Below are positions 19,733 to 35,652 of a stretch of 64,000 nt of DNA, piece by piece (positions within the stretch are counted from its first letter, which is position 1; the number at the start of each line of letters is the position of its first letter). Source of the stretch: Heyndrickxia vini (lineage in GTDB: Bacteria; Bacillota; Bacilli; Bacillales; Bacillaceae_C); the NCBI RefSeq assembly GCF_016772275.1, contig NZ_CP065425.1, positions 102,001-166,000 on the forward strand, read 5' to 3'. The notes beneath the pieces were generated by a model. It was given only the letters and a program-made list of their open reading frames with translations, was not told where the DNA came from and made no database searches. A program made the position numbers and the translations under genes.

Positions 19733-22700
19733 TTGATAGATGTAAATAATTTTGAGTATATGAAAATTGGTCTTGCTTCACCAGATAAAATCCGCTCTTG
19801 GTCTTTTGGAGAAGTAAAAAAACCAGAAACAATTAATTATAGAACTTTGAAACCTGAAAAAGACGGTCTATTTTGTGAACGGATATTTGGTCCACAAAAG
19901 GACTGGGAATGTCATTGTGGAAAGTATAAGCGTGTACGTTATAAAGGTGTAGTATGTGACCGTTGTGGTGTTGAAGTTACTCGTTCAAAAGTCCGTCGTG
20001 AACGTATGGGCCATATTGAACTTGCTGCGCCAGTTTCACATATATGGTATTTCAAAGGAATTCCAAGTCGTATGGGCCTTGTATTAGATATGTCCCCGCG
20101 CGCATTAGAAGAAGTCATCTATTTTGCTTCCTATGTGGTAACTGAAACAGGAGATACCCCATTGGAAAAGAAACAACTTCTTTCTGAAAAAGAATATCGT
20201 GCATATCGCGAAAAATACGGTAATAAGTTCCAGGCATCAATGGGTGCAGAAGCTGTGAAAAAACTTCTTCAAGATATTGATGTAAACAAAGAAGTAGATA
20301 TGTTAAAAGAGGAGCTTAAAACAGCTCAAGGACAACGTCGTACGAGGGCGATTAAACGATTAGAAGTTCTAGAAGCATTCCGTCACTCCGGAAACGAACC
20401 AGACTGGATGATTTTAGACGTTCTGCCTGTTATCCCACCTGAATTAAGACCAATGGTTCAATTAGAAGGTGGTCGTTTCGCTACTTCTGATTTAAACGAC
20501 TTATATCGCCGAGTGATCAATCGTAATAATCGTTTAAAACGTCTATTAGATTTAGGTGCCCCTAGCATTATTGTGCAAAACGAAAAACGTATGCTTCAAG
20601 AAGCTGTAGATGCCTTAATTGATAATGGACGTCGTGGTCGTCCTGTAACAGGGCCGGGAAATCGTCCGCTTAAATCCCTTTCACATATGTTAAAAGGAAA
20701 ACAAGGACGTTTCCGTCAAAACCTTCTTGGTAAACGTGTAGACTACTCCGGTCGTTCCGTAATCGTCGTTGGACCAAGTTTAAAAATGTATCAATGTGGT
20801 CTTCCGAAAGAAATGGCCCTTGAACTATTCAAACCTTTTGTGATGAAAGAGCTTGTTGAAAAAGGTTTGGCTCATAATATTAAAAGTGCAAAACGTAAAA
20901 TTGAGCGTGTACAGCCAGAAGTTTGGGATGTTTTAGAGGAAGTAATCAGAGAACACCCAGTATTATTGAACCGTGCACCAACTTTGCACAGATTAGGTAT
21001 TCAAGCATTTGAACCAACACTTGTTGAAGGACGTGCAATTCGTCTGCATCCACTTGTTTGTACGGCATATAATGCAGACTTCGATGGTGACCAAATGGCG
21101 GTTCACGTACCTCTTTCTGCTGAAGCACAAGCAGAGGCACGACTACTAATGCTAGCTGCCCAAAACATTCTTAATCCAAAGGATGGTAAACCAGTCGTAA
21201 CACCTTCTCAAGATATGGTATTAGGTAACTACTACTTAACATTAGAGCGTGAAGGTGCGGTTGGAGAAGGTAAAATCTTTAAAGATATTAATGAAGCTTT
21301 ACTTGCCTATCAAAATGGTTATGTTCATTTGCATACACGTATTGCGGTACATGCAAGTTCAGTTAATAATCAAACTTTTACCGAAGAACAAAAAACGAAA
21401 CTTCTCATCACAACTGTGGGTAAATTAATTTTCAACGAAATTTTACCTGAATCATTCCCTTATATGAATGAGCCAACAAAAATGAATTTGGAAGAAAAAA
21501 CTCCAGAGAAATACTTTGTGGATACAGATGTCGATGTGAAGGAACATATTAGCAAACAACCAGTTATCAAGCCGTTTATTAAAAAGTTTCTTGGAAATAT
21601 CATTGCAGAAGTCTTTAAACGTTTCCAAATAACCGAAACATCAAAAATGCTTGACCGTATGAAAGATTTAGGATTTAAATACTCTACCAAAGCTGGAATC
21701 ACGGTTGGTGTAGCTGATATCGTGGTATTAGGTGAAAAAGAGCATATTTTAACAGATGCTCAAAGTAAAGTTGATAATGTTATGAAGCAATTCAGACGTG
21801 GTTTAATTACTGAAGACGAACGATATGATCGAGTAATCTCTATCTGGAGTGCTGCAAAGGATACTATTCAAGGAAAACTAATGGAATCACTTGATAAACG
21901 AAATCCAATCTTCATGATGAGTGACTCTGGTGCCCGTGGTAACGCATCAAACTTTACACAGTTAGCAGGTATGCGTGGATTGATGGCCAACCCGGCAGGT
22001 CGTATCATCGAATTGCCAATTAAATCAAGTTTCCGTGAAGGATTAACTGTATTGGAATACTTTATCTCTACCCATGGTGCCCGTAAAGGTCTTGCCGATA
22101 CAGCGTTAAAAACAGCCGATTCTGGTTACTTAACACGTCGTCTTGTGGATGTTGCACAGGATGTAATTGTTCGCGAGGATGATTGTGGTACTGATAGAGG
22201 CTTATTAGTTGGTTCGCTAAAAGAAGGTACAGAAATAATTGAAACATTAGAAGAGCGATTAATTGGCCGTTATGCACGAAAAGCAATAAAACATCCTGAA
22301 ACTGGCGAAGTTCTTGTTGCTGAAAATGGGTTAATTACTGAAGATTTATCGAGGGAAATCGTGAATGCAGGAATTGAAGAGGTATGGATCCGTTCGGCAT
22401 TTACATGTAATACACGTCACGGTGTTTGTAAAAAATGTTATGGACGTAACTTGGCAACTGGTCAGGAAGTTGAAGTGGGTGAAGCAGTTGGTATTATCGC
22501 TGCGCAATCTATCGGGGAACCAGGTACACAGTTAACGATGCGTACATTCCATACTGGTGGGGTTGCCGGAGACGATATTACACAAGGTTTACCTCGTATT
22601 CAAGAGTTGTTTGAAGCACGTAATCCAAAAGGACAGTCAACAATTTCAGAAATTGATGGTGTTGTCGTTTCAATTACTGAAGGTAGAGACCGTCAACAAG

Positions 22701-23329
22701 AAATTTCGGTTCAAGGCGATGTTGAAACTCGGACGTATAACGCACCTTATACATCACGCCTAAAAGTTGCCCTTAATAGCAGGGTAGAACGAGGACAAGA
22801 ATTAACAGAGGGTTCAATTGATCCGAAAGAATTACTTAAAGTTCGTGATGTTAATTCTGTTCAAGAGTACCTACTTAAAGAGGTACAAAAGGTTTATCGT
22901 ATGCAAGGGGTAGAAATTGGCGATAAGCATATCGAAGTAATGGTTCGCCAAATGCTTCGAAAAGTAAGAGTAATCAATGCTGGGGATACTGATGTATTAC
23001 CAGGATCATTACTTGATATTCATCAATTTACAGATGCGAACGAGAAGGCCATTTTAGAAGGTAAATTACCAGCTACAGGTCGTCCTGTATTACTTGGTAT
23101 TACAAAAGCGTCACTTGAAACGGATTCCTTCCTTTCAGCAGCATCATTCCAAGAAACAACACGTGTACTAACAGATGCGGCAATTAAAGGAAAACGTGAT
23201 GAACTACTTGGATTAAAAGAAAATGTTATTATCGGAAAACTTGTTCCTGCTGGTACTGGTATGCAACGTTATCGTAAAGCTGAACCAGTTGTTCCAACAG
23301 TGGAAGATGAACACGTTATAGTAGAATAA
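19733..23329 (+). CDS. rpoC: DNA-directed RNA polymerase subunit beta'
   Basis: The 1198-residue catalytic subunit. The N-terminal zinc ribbon is C-x-C near residue 60 plus CDRCG near 75. The Mg-binding loop [14 protein letters not shown] is the active site, and a second zinc cluster lies around [20 protein letters not shown] 19733 is chosen because GGGAGGTAGACCC precedes it and the product then matches family length and N terminus. The frame stays open upstream to 19655 through the palindrome, which is not expected to be translated. Confidence 0.97.
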   Translation: MIDVNNFEYMKIGLASPDKIRSWSFGEVKKPETINYRTLKPEKDGLFCERIFGPQKDWECHCGKYKRVRYKGVVCDRCGVEVTRSKVRRERMGHIELAAPVSHIWYFKGIPSRMGLVLDMSPRALEEVIYFASYVVTETGDTPLEKKQLLSEKEYRAYREKYGNKFQASMGAEAVKKLLQDIDVNKEVDMLKEELKTAQGQRRTRAIKRLEVLEAFRHSGNEPDWMILDVLPVIPPELRPMVQLEGGRFATSDLNDLYRRVINRNNRLKRLLDLGAPSIIVQNEKRMLQEAVDALIDNGRRGRPVTGPGNRPLKSLSHMLKGKQGRFRQNLLGKRVDYSGRSVIVVGPSLKMYQCGLPKEMALELFKPFVMKELVEKGLAHNIKSAKRKIERVQPEVWDVLEEVIREHPVLLNRAPTLHRLGIQAFEPTLVEGRAIRLHPLVCTAYNADFDGDQMAVHVPLSAEAQAEARLLMLAAQNILNPKDGKPVVTPSQDMVLGNYYLTLEREGAVGEGKIFKDINEALLAYQNGYVHLHTRIAVHASSVNNQTFTEEQKTKLLITTVGKLIFNEILPESFPYMNEPTKMNLEEKTPEKYFVDTDVDVKEHISKQPVIKPFIKKFLGNIIAEVFKRFQITETSKMLDRMKDLGFKYSTKAGITVGVADIVVLGEKEHILTDAQSKVDNVMKQFRRGLITEDERYDRVISIWSAAKDTIQGKLMESLDKRNPIFMMSDSGARGNASNFTQLAGMRGLMANPAGRIIELPIKSSFREGLTVLEYFISTHGARKGLADTALKTADSGYLTRRLVDVAQDVIVREDDCGTDRGLLVGSLKEGTEIIETLEERLIGRYARKAIKHPETGEVLVAENGLITEDLSREIVNAGIEEVWIRSAFTCNTRHGVCKKCYGRNLATGQEVEVGEAVGIIAAQSIGEPGTQLTMRTFHTGGVAGDDITQGLPRIQELFEARNPKGQSTISEIDGVVVSITEGRDRQQEISVQGDVETRTYNAPYTSRLKVALNSRVERGQELTEGSIDPKELLKVRDVNSVQEYLLKEVQKVYRMQGVEIGDKHIEVMVRQMLRKVRVINAGDTDVLPGSLLDIHQFTDANEKAILEGKLPATGRPVLLGITKASLETDSFLSAASFQETTRVLTDAAIKGKRDELLGLKENVIIGKLVPAGTGMQRYRKAEPVVPTVEDEHVIVE

Positions 23330-23419
23330 CAATAAGTGCAGCCAGGAAGGTGTTATTGCAAGTAATAATATATATTATCGATTGTTTGCAATGGCTCTTT
23401 CTCTGCTCTCTAATTGTGA

Positions 23420-23440
23420 TGCCGGTAGAAATTACCGGCA
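23420..23440 (+). terminator. Hairpin after rpoC
   Basis: Stem TGCCGGTA/TACCGGCA (23420-23427 / 23433-23440), followed after six bases by a T-rich stretch. It is probably the rpoBC terminator, though the T run is not immediately adjacent. Confidence 0.6.
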
Positions 23441-23468
23441 CACCTTTCATTTTTATTTTTTTACTATG

Positions 23469-23497
23469 TTGACATTAACATATGAAAATGATACTAT
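23469..23497 (+). promoter_or_regulatory. Sigma-A promoter for the str operon
   Basis: Perfect TTGACA (23469-23474), a 17-base spacer and TACTAT (23492-23497) with a TGA extension. It drives the L7Ae-like gene and rpsL onwards. Confidence 0.75.
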
Positions 23498-23545
23498 ATT
23501 CAAGGTGCTCCTATCATACACCTGTTGCTTTGGAGGATATGATAA

Positions 23546-23794
23546 ATGTCTTATGAAAAAGTAAAGCAGGCTAAACAAATTGTTGTAGGAACAAAACAAA
23601 CAGTAAAAGCTCTTAAAGACAACAACATGGATGAACTTATATTGGCTGAGGACGCTGATCCTGCGGTTATTAAAAATGTAATTCAGGTTGCAAATGATAT
23701 GAACATACCAATTTCGATGGTTGATTCAATGAAGAAACTCGGAAAAGTATGTGGAATAGAAGTTGGGGCTGCTGCTGTTGCAGTTATTTATTAA
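23546..23794 (+). CDS. rplGB: L7Ae-family K-turn-binding ribosomal protein (YbxF)
   Basis: An 82-residue protein of the L7Ae/L30e/S12e family, whose Bacillus members bind kink-turn RNA. Visible family features are [10 protein letters not shown], the [15 protein letters not shown] stretch and the C-terminal [13 protein letters not shown]. It is the first gene of the str cluster, as in B. subtilis. GGAGG precedes ATG 23546. Its physiological RNA target is not well settled. Confidence 0.88.
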   Translation: MSYEKVKQAKQIVVGTKQTVKALKDNNMDELILAEDADPAVIKNVIQVANDMNIPISMVDSMKKLGKVCGIEVGAAAVAVIY

Positions 23795-23799
23795 AACTG

Positions 23800-23823
23800 T
23801 TTTTGCAGAACAAACTGCAAAAA
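23800..23823 (+). terminator. Attenuator-like hairpin before rpsL
   Basis: Stem TTTTTGCAG/CTGCAAAAA with a six-base loop, followed by CTTTGTTTTTG. It may partially terminate between the L7Ae-like gene and rpsL. Confidence 0.5.
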
Positions 23824-23894
23824 CTTTGTTTTTGCTTTAAAATGAACCACCTGGATGTGTGGGCTTAAACAAAATCGGAAGGGAGGATATAGTA

Positions 23895-24314
23895 ATGCCT
23901 ACTATTAATCAATTAGTACGTAAACCTCGTAAATCAAAAATTACAAAGTCTAAGTCTCCAGCACTTAATAAAGGTTACAATAGCTTTAAAAAAGTGAACA
24001 CAGACTTATCTTCACCACAAAAACGTGGTGTTTGTACACGTGTTGGTACAATGACACCGAAGAAACCGAACTCAGCACTTCGTAAATATGCCCGTGTTCG
24101 TTTAACAAACGGTATTGAGGTAACTGCTTATATTCCTGGTATTGGCCATAACTTACAAGAACACAGCGTTGTATTAATTCGCGGTGGACGTGTAAAAGAC
24201 TTACCGGGGGTACGTTATCATATCGTACGTGGTGCGCTTGATACTGCTGGAGTTGACAGCCGTAGACAAGGCCGTTCTAAATACGGTACTAAGCGTCCAA
24301 AAGAGAAAAAATAA
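23895..24314 (+). CDS. rpsL: 30S ribosomal protein uS12
   Basis: A 139-residue decoding-centre protein. The conserved [11 protein letters not shown] and [14 protein letters not shown] segments carry the lysines and surrounding residues where streptomycin resistance mutations arise; both look like the sensitive form. ATG 23895 follows GGGAGGATATAGTA; a start 36 bases upstream precedes that site and is rejected. Confidence 0.97.
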   Translation: MPTINQLVRKPRKSKITKSKSPALNKGYNSFKKVNTDLSSPQKRGVCTRVGTMTPKKPNSALRKYARVRLTNGIEVTAYIPGIGHNLQEHSVVLIRGGRVKDLPGVRYHIVRGALDTAGVDSRRQGRSKYGTKRPKEKK

Positions 24315-24330
24315 TAACATTTAACTATAA

Positions 24331-24825
<495 letters not shown>

Positions 24826-24878
24826 TCTAACCTTCAATCAAAAAATACTATTCTCATATTAGGAAGGAGAAAAAACCA

Positions 24879-26957
24879 ATGGCAAGAGAGTTCTCCTTAG
24901 AAAATACTCGTAATATCGGTATCATGGCACACATCGATGCCGGTAAAACGACAACAACTGAGCGTGTCCTTTATTACACTGGTAAAATTCATAAAATCGG
25001 TGAAACACATGAAGGTGCATCTCAAATGGACTGGATGGAGCAAGAACAAGAACGTGGTATTACAATTACATCTGCAGCAACAACTGCACAATGGAAAGGT
25101 CACCGCGTAAACATCATCGATACACCAGGACACGTAGACTTCACAGTTGAAGTTGAACGTTCACTTCGTGTACTTGATGGTGCAGTAGCTGTTCTTGATG
25201 CGCAATCCGGGGTTGAACCTCAAACAGAAACTGTTTGGCGCCAAGCAACAACATATGGAGTACCACGTGTTGTATTCGTTAATAAAATGGATAAAATCGG
25301 TGCAGATTTCTTATATTCTGTAGGTACTTTACATGATCGCTTACAAGCAAATGCTCATGCAATTCAATTACCAATCGGTGCTGAAGATCAATTCGAAGGT
25401 ATTATTGACCTTGTTGAAATGAAAGCAATTATGTATGGTAATGATTTAGGGACTGAAATTGAAGAAACAGAAATCCCTGCTGAATACAAAGATCAAGCTG
25501 AGGAATACCGTGAAAAATTAGTTGAAGCGGTAGCTGAACTTGATGAAGAATTAATGGAAAAATACCTTGGCGGTGAAGAAATCACTGTTGAAGAGCTAAA
25601 ATCCGCTATTCGTAAAGGTACTGTTAATGTAGAATTCTACCCAGTTATCTGTGGATCTGCATTTAAAAACAAAGGTGTTCAATTAATGCTTGATGCTGTT
25701 ATTGACTATCTTCCATCTCCATTAGATGTACCTGCAATTAAAGGTACTGCTCCTGATTCAGATGAAGTTATCGAAAAGCATTCAAGTGATGATGAACCAT
25801 TTGCTGCGTTAGCATTTAAAGTAATGACTGACCCTTACGTTGGTAAGTTAACGTTCTTCCGTGTGTATTCTGGAACATTAAACTCTGGTTCTTATGTACA
25901 GAACTCTACTAAAGGAAAACGTGAACGTGTTGGCCGTATTCTTCAAATGCACGCAAATCACCGTGCTGAAATTACTGAAGTACATGCTGGGGATATCGCA
26001 GCTGCAGTTGGTCTTAAAGACACTACAACTGGGGACACTCTATGTGATGAAAAAGATCTAGTTATCTTAGAATCCATGGAATTCCCTGAACCAGTTATTC
26101 AATTGTCTGTAGAGCCAAAATCTAAAGCTGACCAAGATAAAATGACAACAGCATTACAAAAACTTCAAGAGGAAGATCCTACATTCCGTGCACATACTGA
26201 CCAAGAAACTGGACAAGTTATCATTGCTGGTATGGGTGAACTTCACTTAGATATTCTTGTTGATCGTATGAAACGTGAATTTAAAGTAGAAGCAAATGTA
26301 GGTGCACCTCAAGTTGCTTACCGCGAAACTTTCCGTTCTAGCGCACAAGTACAAGGTAAGTTTGCTCGTCAATCTGGTGGACGCGGTCAATACGGTGACG
26401 TTTGGATCGAGTTCTCACCAAATGAAGAAGGTAAAGGTTTTGAATTTGAAAATGCTATCGTCGGTGGTGTTGTACCCCGTGAATACATCCCAGCAGTTGA
26501 AGCTGGTCTAGTAGATGCGTTAGATCGCGGTGTATTAGCAGGTTATCCATTAGTCGATGTAAAAGCTAAGTTATATGATGGTTCATACCATGATGTTGAC
26601 TCAAGTGAAATGGCATTTAAAATCGCTGCATCTCTTGCACTTAAAAATGCAGCATCAAAATGTAACCCTGTAATCCTTGAACCGACTATGAGAGTTGAAG
26701 TAGTTATCCCTGAAGAATATCTAGGTGATATTATGGGTCAAATTACTGCTCGTCGTGGACGTGTTGAAGGTATGGAAGCACGCGGAAATGCGCAAGTAGT
26801 TCGTGCGATGGTTCCACTTTCAGAAATGTTTGGTTATGCAACAGCACTTCGTTCTAGTACACAAGGTCGTGGTGTGTTCACAATGCACTTCGATCACTAT
26901 GAAGAAGTACCAAAAACAATTTCTGAAGAAATTATCAAAAAAAATAAAGGTGAATAA
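24879..26957 (+). CDS. fusA: Elongation factor G
   Basis: A 692-residue translocation GTPase. G motifs are visible: [12 protein letters not shown] (P loop), [11 protein letters not shown] (switch I), DTPGHVDF and [10 protein letters not shown]. Domain IV and V segments ([34 protein letters not shown]) are complete. It has a GGAAGGAG site, and tuf follows after 125 bases that include a perfect 32-base palindrome. Confidence 0.98.
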   Translation: MAREFSLENTRNIGIMAHIDAGKTTTTERVLYYTGKIHKIGETHEGASQMDWMEQEQERGITITSAATTAQWKGHRVNIIDTPGHVDFTVEVERSLRVLDGAVAVLDAQSGVEPQTETVWRQATTYGVPRVVFVNKMDKIGADFLYSVGTLHDRLQANAHAIQLPIGAEDQFEGIIDLVEMKAIMYGNDLGTEIEETEIPAEYKDQAEEYREKLVEAVAELDEELMEKYLGGEEITVEELKSAIRKGTVNVEFYPVICGSAFKNKGVQLMLDAVIDYLPSPLDVPAIKGTAPDSDEVIEKHSSDDEPFAALAFKVMTDPYVGKLTFFRVYSGTLNSGSYVQNSTKGKRERVGRILQMHANHRAEITEVHAGDIAAAVGLKDTTTGDTLCDEKDLVILESMEFPEPVIQLSVEPKSKADQDKMTTALQKLQEEDPTFRAHTDQETGQVIIAGMGELHLDILVDRMKREFKVEANVGAPQVAYRETFRSSAQVQGKFARQSGGRGQYGDVWIEFSPNEEGKGFEFENAIVGGVVPREYIPAVEAGLVDALDRGVLAGYPLVDVKAKLYDGSYHDVDSSEMAFKIAASLALKNAASKCNPVILEPTMRVEVVIPEEYLGDIMGQITARRGRVEGMEARGNAQVVRAMVPLSEMFGYATALRSSTQGRGVFTMHFDHYEEVPKTISEEIIKKNKGE

Positions 26958-27006
26958 TTGATTTCTGAGCCTTTATAAAGTATAACTACTATATATGATA
27001 AATGAT

Positions 27007-27038
27007 TGCTTTAAAGATGAGCGCTCATCTTTAAAGCA
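27007..27038 (+). repeat. Perfect 32-base palindrome between fusA and tuf
   Basis: The half-site TGCTTTAAAGATGAGC is followed immediately by its exact reverse complement. There is no T run after it. It could form a cruciform or RNA hairpin, or be a dyad operator. Confidence 0.85.
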
Positions 27039-27082
27039 TCATATAAATACTTATTATTATAAATATTAAGGAGGATTTCCTA

Positions 27083-28270
27083 ATGGCTAAAGCGAAATTT
27101 GATCGTTCTAAAACACATGCTAACATTGGTACAATTGGTCACGTTGACCATGGTAAAACTACTTTAACTGCAGCAATCACTACAGTTCTTGCAAAAACTG
27201 GTGGTGCGGAAGCTCGCGCTTACGACCAAATTGATGGTGCTCCAGAAGAACGTGAACGTGGTATTACTATCAATACTGCACACGTAGAATATGAAACTGC
27301 AACTCGTCACTATGCACACGTTGACTGCCCAGGACATGCTGACTATGTTAAAAACATGATCACTGGTGCTGCACAAATGGATGGCGGTATCTTAGTAGTA
27401 TCTGCTGCTGATGGTCCAATGCCACAAACTCGTGAGCACATCCTACTTTCTCGTAACGTAGGTGTACCATACCTAGTTGTATTCTTAAACAAATGTGATA
27501 TGGTAGATGACGAAGAATTATTAGAATTAGTAGAAATGGAAGTTCGTGACCTTCTTTCTGAATATGGTTTCCCTGGAGACGATGTTCCTGTAATCAAAGG
27601 TTCTGCTCTTAAAGCACTTGAAGGAGACCCAGCTTGGGAAGAAAAAATCACTGAGCTAATGGCTGCAGTTGATGAATTCATTCCAACTCCAGAACGTGAC
27701 AATGAAAAACCATTCATGATGCCTGTTGAGGATGTATTCTCAATCACAGGTCGTGGTACTGTTGCTACAGGCCGTGTAGAACGTGGTCAAGTTAAAGTTG
27801 GGGATGTAGTTGAAATCATCGGTTTAGCTGAAGAAGCAAAATCTACTACTGTAACAGGTGTAGAAATGTTCCGTAAACTTCTTGATTATGCTGAAGCTGG
27901 AGATAACATCGGCGCACTTCTTCGTGGGGTTGCTCGTGAAGAAATCCAACGTGGTCAAGTTCTTGCTAAACCAGGAACAATTACTCCACACACTCAGTTC
28001 AAAGCTGAAGTTTATGTTTTATCTAAAGAAGAAGGTGGACGTCACACTCCATTCTTCTCTAACTATCGTCCACAATTCTATTTCCGTACTACAGATGTAA
28101 CTGGTATCGTTCATCTTAACGAAGGTACTGAAATGGTAATGCCTGGCGATAACACAGAAATGAATGTTGAACTAATCTCACCAATCGCGATTGAAGAAGG
28201 AACTCGTTTCTCAATTCGTGAAGGTGGACGTACTGTTGGTTCAGGTGTTGTAACTACAATTTCTAAATAA
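27083..28270 (+). CDS. tuf: Elongation factor Tu
   Basis: A 395-residue GTPase that brings aminoacyl-tRNA to the ribosome. The P loop [10 protein letters not shown], switch [25 protein letters not shown] and NKCDMVDD are all intact, followed by beta-barrel domains II and III. AAGGAGGATTTCC precedes ATG 27083. A strong terminator follows, closing the str operon. Only this tuf copy is present in the window. Confidence 0.98.
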   Translation: MAKAKFDRSKTHANIGTIGHVDHGKTTLTAAITTVLAKTGGAEARAYDQIDGAPEERERGITINTAHVEYETATRHYAHVDCPGHADYVKNMITGAAQMDGGILVVSAADGPMPQTREHILLSRNVGVPYLVVFLNKCDMVDDEELLELVEMEVRDLLSEYGFPGDDVPVIKGSALKALEGDPAWEEKITELMAAVDEFIPTPERDNEKPFMMPVEDVFSITGRGTVATGRVERGQVKVGDVVEIIGLAEEAKSTTVTGVEMFRKLLDYAEAGDNIGALLRGVAREEIQRGQVLAKPGTITPHTQFKAEVYVLSKEEGGRHTPFFSNYRPQFYFRTTDVTGIVHLNEGTEMVMPGDNTEMNVELISPIAIEEGTRFSIREGGRTVGSGVVTTISK

Positions 28271-28288
28271 TAATTTTAGAACATAGAT

Positions 28289-28320
28289 AAAGCAGGCGGT
28301 GACGATCGCCTGCTTTTTTA
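28289..28320 (+). terminator. Terminator after tuf
   Basis: Stem AAGCAGGCG/CGCCTGCTT with a GTGACGAT loop and a run of Ts. Confidence 0.92.
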
Positions 28321-28372
28321 TTTGCCTTTTTGAATCTAAACAATCATTATTTTGCAACAATTACAGAATTAC

Positions 28373-28401
28373 TTGAACAACATTAGATAAGTATGTATAA
28401 T
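28373..28401 (+). promoter_or_regulatory. S10 operon promoter P1
   Basis: TTGAAC (28373-28378), a 17-base spacer and perfect TATAAT (28396-28401). Confidence 0.75.
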
Positions 28402-28441
28402 GTAAAAAGTGTTAAAAACTAAACAAATATCTATTATAGTA

Positions 28442-28470
28442 TTGCATAGTCTATATGTTTTATGTATAAT
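28442..28470 (+). promoter_or_regulatory. S10 operon promoter P2
   Basis: TTGCAT (28442-28447), a 17-base spacer and perfect TATAAT (28465-28470). The two tandem promoters share the TATGTATAAT sequence. Confidence 0.75.
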
Positions 28471-28477
28471 AGAGAAT

Positions 28478-28912
<435 letters not shown>

Positions 28913-28949
28913 TAAATAAAATGTTAATTAATATTAGGAGGTGTGACTC

Positions 28950-29579
28950 ATGACCAAAGGAATCTTAGGAAGAAAAATCGGTATGACGCAAATATTTGCT
29001 GAAAATGGTGATCTTATCCCAGTAACTGTTGTTGAAGCAACTCCAAACGTTGTTCTACAAAAGAAAACTATTGAAAATGATGGCTACGAAGCGATCCAAT
29101 TAGGTTTCGAAGACAAACGTGAAAAGTTATCAAACAAACCGGAAAAAGGTCATGTATCAAAAGCAAATACTGCTCCTAAGCGCTTCATTCGCGAATTCGA
29201 CGCAGTAAACTCTAGTGAGTATGAAATTGGTCAAGAAGTCAAGGTTGATATTTTTACAGAAGGTGACATCATTGATGTAACTGGAATTTCTAAAGGTAAA
29301 GGTTTCCAAGGTGTTATTAAACGTCATGGACAATCTCGTGGTCCAATGGCTCACGGTTCCCGTTATCACCGTCGCCCAGGATCAATGGGTCCTGTTGCTC
29401 CAAACCGCGTATTCAAGCAAAAAGCATTGCCTGGACGTATGGGTGGAGAGCAAATTACTATTCAAAACCTAGAAGTTGTTAAAGTAGATGCAGAACGTAA
29501 TCTTATCCTTGTTAAGGGTAATGTTCCTGGTCCTAAAAAAGCATTGCTTAAAATCAAAACAGCGATTAAAGCAAAGTAA
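28950..29579 (+). CDS. rplC: 50S ribosomal protein uL3
   Basis: A 209-residue protein near the peptidyl transferase centre. It begins [20 protein letters not shown] and contains the long central extension with [19 protein letters not shown] that reaches toward the active site. AGGAGGTGTGACTC precedes the ATG. Second gene of the S10 operon. Confidence 0.97.
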   Translation: MTKGILGRKIGMTQIFAENGDLIPVTVVEATPNVVLQKKTIENDGYEAIQLGFEDKREKLSNKPEKGHVSKANTAPKRFIREFDAVNSSEYEIGQEVKVDIFTEGDIIDVTGISKGKGFQGVIKRHGQSRGPMAHGSRYHRRPGSMGPVAPNRVFKQKALPGRMGGEQITIQNLEVVKVDAERNLILVKGNVPGPKKALLKIKTAIKAK

Positions 29580-29608
29580 TTTAATTATAAAGAAAGGAGG
29601 AAACAGGA

Positions 29609-30232
29609 ATGCCGAAAGTAGCTCTATATAACCAAAACGGATCTAAAGTTGGTGATATCGAACTTAATGATTCAGTATTTGGTATTGAACCAAATAATAA
29701 TGTAATCTTTGACGCTGTAGTTATGCAAAGAGCATCATTACGTCAAGGAACAAGCAAAGTGAAAAACCGCTCTGAAGTACGCGGTGGTGGTCGTAAGCCA
29801 TGGCGTCAAAAAGGTACTGGTCGTGCTCGTCAAGGTTCTATCCGTTCACCACAATGGCGTGGCGGTGGTACTGTGTTTGGTCCAGTTCCACGTAGCTATA
29901 GCTATAAATTACCTAAAAAAGTACGTCGTCTAGCAATTAAATCAGCATTATCTAGTAAAGTGCTTGAAGAGAAAATTCTAGTATTAGAAACTTTAACTTT
30001 CGATGCACCGAAAACAAAAGAATTTGCTGCTGTGTTAAAAAATCTTTCTGTAGGCAAGAAAGCTCTTGTAGTTACAGATGGTTCTGACGTAAACGTTGCT
30101 CTATCAGCTCGTAATATCCCTGGTATTACTGTTGTAGATGCAAACGGAGTAAATGTATTAGATGTGGTTTCACATGATCAATTGATCATTACAAAAGCCG
30201 CTGTTGAAAAAGTAGAGGAGGTGCTTGGTTAA
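29609..30232 (+). CDS. rplD: 50S ribosomal protein uL4
   Basis: A 207-residue protein lining the exit tunnel. The tunnel loop [20 protein letters not shown] is intact, so there is no obvious macrolide-type change. AAAGGAGGAAACAGG precedes the ATG. Its TAA overlaps the ATG of rplW by one base (TAATG), so the two are translationally coupled. Confidence 0.97.
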   Translation: MPKVALYNQNGSKVGDIELNDSVFGIEPNNNVIFDAVVMQRASLRQGTSKVKNRSEVRGGGRKPWRQKGTGRARQGSIRSPQWRGGGTVFGPVPRSYSYKLPKKVRRLAIKSALSSKVLEEKILVLETLTFDAPKTKEFAAVLKNLSVGKKALVVTDGSDVNVALSARNIPGITVVDANGVNVLDVVSHDQLIITKAAVEKVEEVLG

Positions 30233-30516
30233 TGGATGTACGTGATATCATTAAGCGCCCTGTCATCACTGAACGTTCAACGGACGTAATGGCTGATAAA
30301 AAATACACTTTTGAAGTTGACGTAAGAGCAAACAAAACACAAGTTAAAGATGCTGTTGAAGAAATCTTTGGTGTAAAAGTTGCGAAAGTTAACGTAATGA
30401 ACTACAAAGGTAAATTCAAACGCATGGGTCGTCATGCTGGTTATACTAACAAGCGCCGCAAAGCTATTGTTACGTTAACTACTGACAGTAAAGAAATCGA
30501 ATTCTTCGAAGTTTAA
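30232..30516 (+). CDS. rplW: 50S ribosomal protein uL23
   Basis: A 94-residue protein at the tunnel exit and docking site for trigger factor and SRP. It has the family pattern [15 protein letters not shown] and [15 protein letters not shown]. The start overlaps the rplD stop; the ribosome site AGAGGAGGTG lies inside rplD. Confidence 0.97.
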   Translation: MDVRDIIKRPVITERSTDVMADKKYTFEVDVRANKTQVKDAVEEIFGVKVAKVNVMNYKGKFKRMGRHAGYTNKRRKAIVTLTTDSKEIEFFEV

Positions 30517-30539
30517 TTCACAAAACTAATGTAAATTGA

Positions 30540-31385
<846 letters not shown>

Positions 31386-31395
31386 CGCGGTTGAA

Positions 31396-31420
31396 CTACG
31401 GTTCACGCTAAGGGCCGTAG
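31396..31420 (+). other. Small intercistronic hairpin between rplB and rpsS
   Basis: A six-base-pair stem CTACGG/CCGTAG with a 13-base loop, just upstream of the rpsS ribosome site. No T run. Confidence 0.4.
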
Positions 31421-31445
31421 CACAATCACGAAAGGAGGTTCGACC

Positions 31446-31724
31446 ATGGGTCGCAGCTTAAAAAAAGGACCTTTTGTTGATGAACATTTAATGAAAAAGG
31501 TTGAAGTTCAAAACGAGTCAGAAAAAAAACAAGTAATTAAAACTTGGTCTCGTCGTTCTACAATCTTCCCAGCATTTATCGGAAATACGATTGCTGTTTA
31601 TGATGGACGTAAACACGTGCCTGTATACGTTACTGAAGATATGGTAGGTCACAAGCTTGGTGAATTTGCACCAACTCGTACTTATAAAGGTCACGCAAGT
31701 GATGACAAGAAAACAAGACGTTAA
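31446..31724 (+). CDS. rpsS: 30S ribosomal protein uS19
   Basis: A 92-residue head protein that contacts S13 and the A-site tRNA. It begins [20 protein letters not shown] and ends with [21 protein letters not shown], typical of the family. AAAGGAGGTTCGACC precedes ATG 31446. Confidence 0.97.
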   Translation: MGRSLKKGPFVDEHLMKKVEVQNESEKKQVIKTWSRRSTIFPAFIGNTIAVYDGRKHVPVYVTEDMVGHKLGEFAPTRTYKGHASDDKKTRR

Positions 31725-31742
31725 TGAGAGGAGGGCATCCTG

Positions 31743-32084
31743 ATGCAAGCTAAAGCTGTTGCAAGAACAGTTCGTATTGCTCCTCGTAAAGTACGCCTAG
31801 TTGTCGATTTAATACGAGGTAAGCAAGCAGGAGAAGCAGTTGCAATTTTAAACTTAACACCTAAAGCTGCTTCACCAGTTGTAGAAAAAGTTTTGAAATC
31901 TGCTATTGCTAATGCAGAACATAATTATGATATGGATATTAACAACTTAGTTGTAACTGAGGCTTATGTGAACGAAGGACCAACACTTAAACGTTTCCGT
32001 CCTCGTGCGCAAGGACGTGCAAGCCAAATCCTTAAACGTACTAGCCACATTACAATCGTGGTATCAGAAAAGAAGGAGGGATAA
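31743..32084 (+). CDS. rplV: 50S ribosomal protein uL22
   Basis: A 113-residue protein whose beta-hairpin reaches the tunnel constriction. It begins [20 protein letters not shown], and the hairpin [15 protein letters not shown] is intact. GAGAGGAGGGCATCCTG precedes the ATG, and rpsC starts three bases after the stop. Confidence 0.97.
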   Translation: MQAKAVARTVRIAPRKVRLVVDLIRGKQAGEAVAILNLTPKAASPVVEKVLKSAIANAEHNYDMDINNLVVTEAYVNEGPTLKRFRPRAQGRASQILKRTSHITIVVSEKKEG

Positions 32085-32087
32085 TTC

Positions 32088-33658
<1,571 letters not shown>

Positions 33659-33695
33659 TAGAATGTTTCGGATTAGTTTTTCCGAAGGGAGGTAA

Positions 33696-34070
<375 letters not shown>

Positions 34071-34107
34071 TTATAATTGATTCGTAAACCAAGGAGGTGC
34101 GATTAAG

Positions 34108-34419
34108 ATGCATGTTAAAAAAGGCGATAAAGTAATGGTTATCACTGGTAAAGATAAAGGAAAAACAGGTGTTATTTTAGCAGCTTTTCCTAAAAAAGAC
34201 CGTGTAATCGTTGAAGGTGTTAACATCGTGAAAAAGCACTCAAAGCCATCACAAGCTAATCCACAAGGTGGAATTGTTAACTTTGAAGCAGCTATTCACG
34301 TATCTAATGTAATGTTAGTAGATCCTAAAACAAACGAACCAACACGTGTTGGTTATCAAGAAGTTAACGGTAAAAAAGTACGTGTAGCAAAAAAATCTGG
34401 TGAAGTTTTAGATAAATAG
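34108..34419 (+). CDS. rplX: 50S ribosomal protein uL24
   Basis: A 103-residue early-assembly protein with a KOW motif at the N terminus ([21 protein letters not shown]), followed by [31 protein letters not shown] precedes the ATG. Confidence 0.97.
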   Translation: MHVKKGDKVMVITGKDKGKTGVILAAFPKKDRVIVEGVNIVKKHSKPSQANPQGGIVNFEAAIHVSNVMLVDPKTNEPTRVGYQEVNGKKVRVAKKSGEVLDK

Positions 34420-34445
34420 TTTTTAGAAGAAGGGAGGTACACGAC

Positions 34446-34985
34446 ATGAACCGCCTAAAGGAAAAATATGAAAAGGAATTAGCTCCAGCTTTAGTGAGCA
34501 AATTCAATTATAAATCTGTAATGCAAGTACCAAAAATTGAAAAAATCGTTATCAACATGGGTGTTGGTGATGCTGTTCAAAACGCAAAAGTTTTAGACAA
34601 TGCGGTTGAAGAACTTGCAATTATCACTGGACAAAAACCAGTTGTAACAAAAGCGAAAAATTCTATTGCAGGATTCCGTCTTCGTGAAGGAATGCCTATC
34701 GGTGCGAAAGTTACACTTCGTGGCGAACGCATGTATCAATTCTTAGACAAACTAATTTCAGTTTCTCTTCCACGTGTACGTGACTTCCGCGGTATCTCAA
34801 AGAAAGCATTTGATGGTCGTGGAAACTATACACTTGGTGTAAAAGAACAGCTTATCTTCCCTGAAATTGATTACGATAAAGTGAGTAAAGTACGTGGTAT
34901 GGATATCGTTATCGTAACAACTGCAAACACAGACGAAGAAGCTCGTGAATTATTAACTCAACTCGGAATGCCATTCCAAAAGTAA
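34446..34985 (+). CDS. rplE: 50S ribosomal protein uL5
   Basis: A 179-residue 5S rRNA-binding protein of the central protuberance. It has [19 protein letters not shown], the [21 protein letters not shown] stretch and [35 protein letters not shown] precedes the ATG. Confidence 0.97.
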   Translation: MNRLKEKYEKELAPALVSKFNYKSVMQVPKIEKIVINMGVGDAVQNAKVLDNAVEELAIITGQKPVVTKAKNSIAGFRLREGMPIGAKVTLRGERMYQFLDKLISVSLPRVRDFRGISKKAFDGRGNYTLGVKEQLIFPEIDYDKVSKVRGMDIVIVTTANTDEEARELLTQLGMPFQK

Positions 34986-35195
<210 letters not shown>

Positions 35196-35224
35196 ACCCC
35201 GAAATTGGGAAGGAGGTTAATATA

Positions 35225-35623
35225 ATGGTAATGACAGATCCAATTGCAGATTTGCTTACTCGTATTCGTAATGCAAACATGGTGCGTCACGAAAAACTAG
35301 AAGTTCCTGCTTCTAAAATCAAAAAAGAAGTTGCTGAAATTCTTAAGCGCGAAGGTTTTATTCGTGATGTTGAATTCATCGAAGATAATAAACAAGGTAT
35401 CATTCGGATCTTTTTGAAATATGGTGCGAACAATGAACGTGTAATCACTGGTATTAAACGTATTAGTAAGCCAGGTTTACGTGTATATGCAAAAGCAAAC
35501 GAAGTTCCAAAAGTATTAAACGGTCTTGGAATCGCAATCGTTTCTACTTCTCAAGGCGTACTTACTGATAAAGACGCTCGTAACAAACAAGTTGGCGGAG
35601 AAGTATTAGCGTACGTTTGGTAA
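35225..35623 (+). CDS. rpsH: 30S ribosomal protein uS8
   Basis: A 132-residue protein that binds the central domain of 16S rRNA. In E. coli it is the repressor of the spc operon. It has the N terminus [17 protein letters not shown] and the C-terminal [14 protein letters not shown]-type segment (here [14 protein letters not shown]). GAAGGAGGTTAATATA precedes ATG 35225. Confidence 0.97.
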   Translation: MVMTDPIADLLTRIRNANMVRHEKLEVPASKIKKEVAEILKREGFIRDVEFIEDNKQGIIRIFLKYGANNERVITGIKRISKPGLRVYAKANEVPKVLNGLGIAIVSTSQGVLTDKDARNKQVGGEVLAYVW

Positions 35624-35652
35624 TACTAAGGTATGAATGGAGGTGCAATAGA

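Noticed and set aside
27343-27747. A 134-codon antisense reading frame inside tuf
   Set aside because: It mirrors the codon bias of tuf, has no ribosome site, and is a typical shadow of a highly expressed gene.
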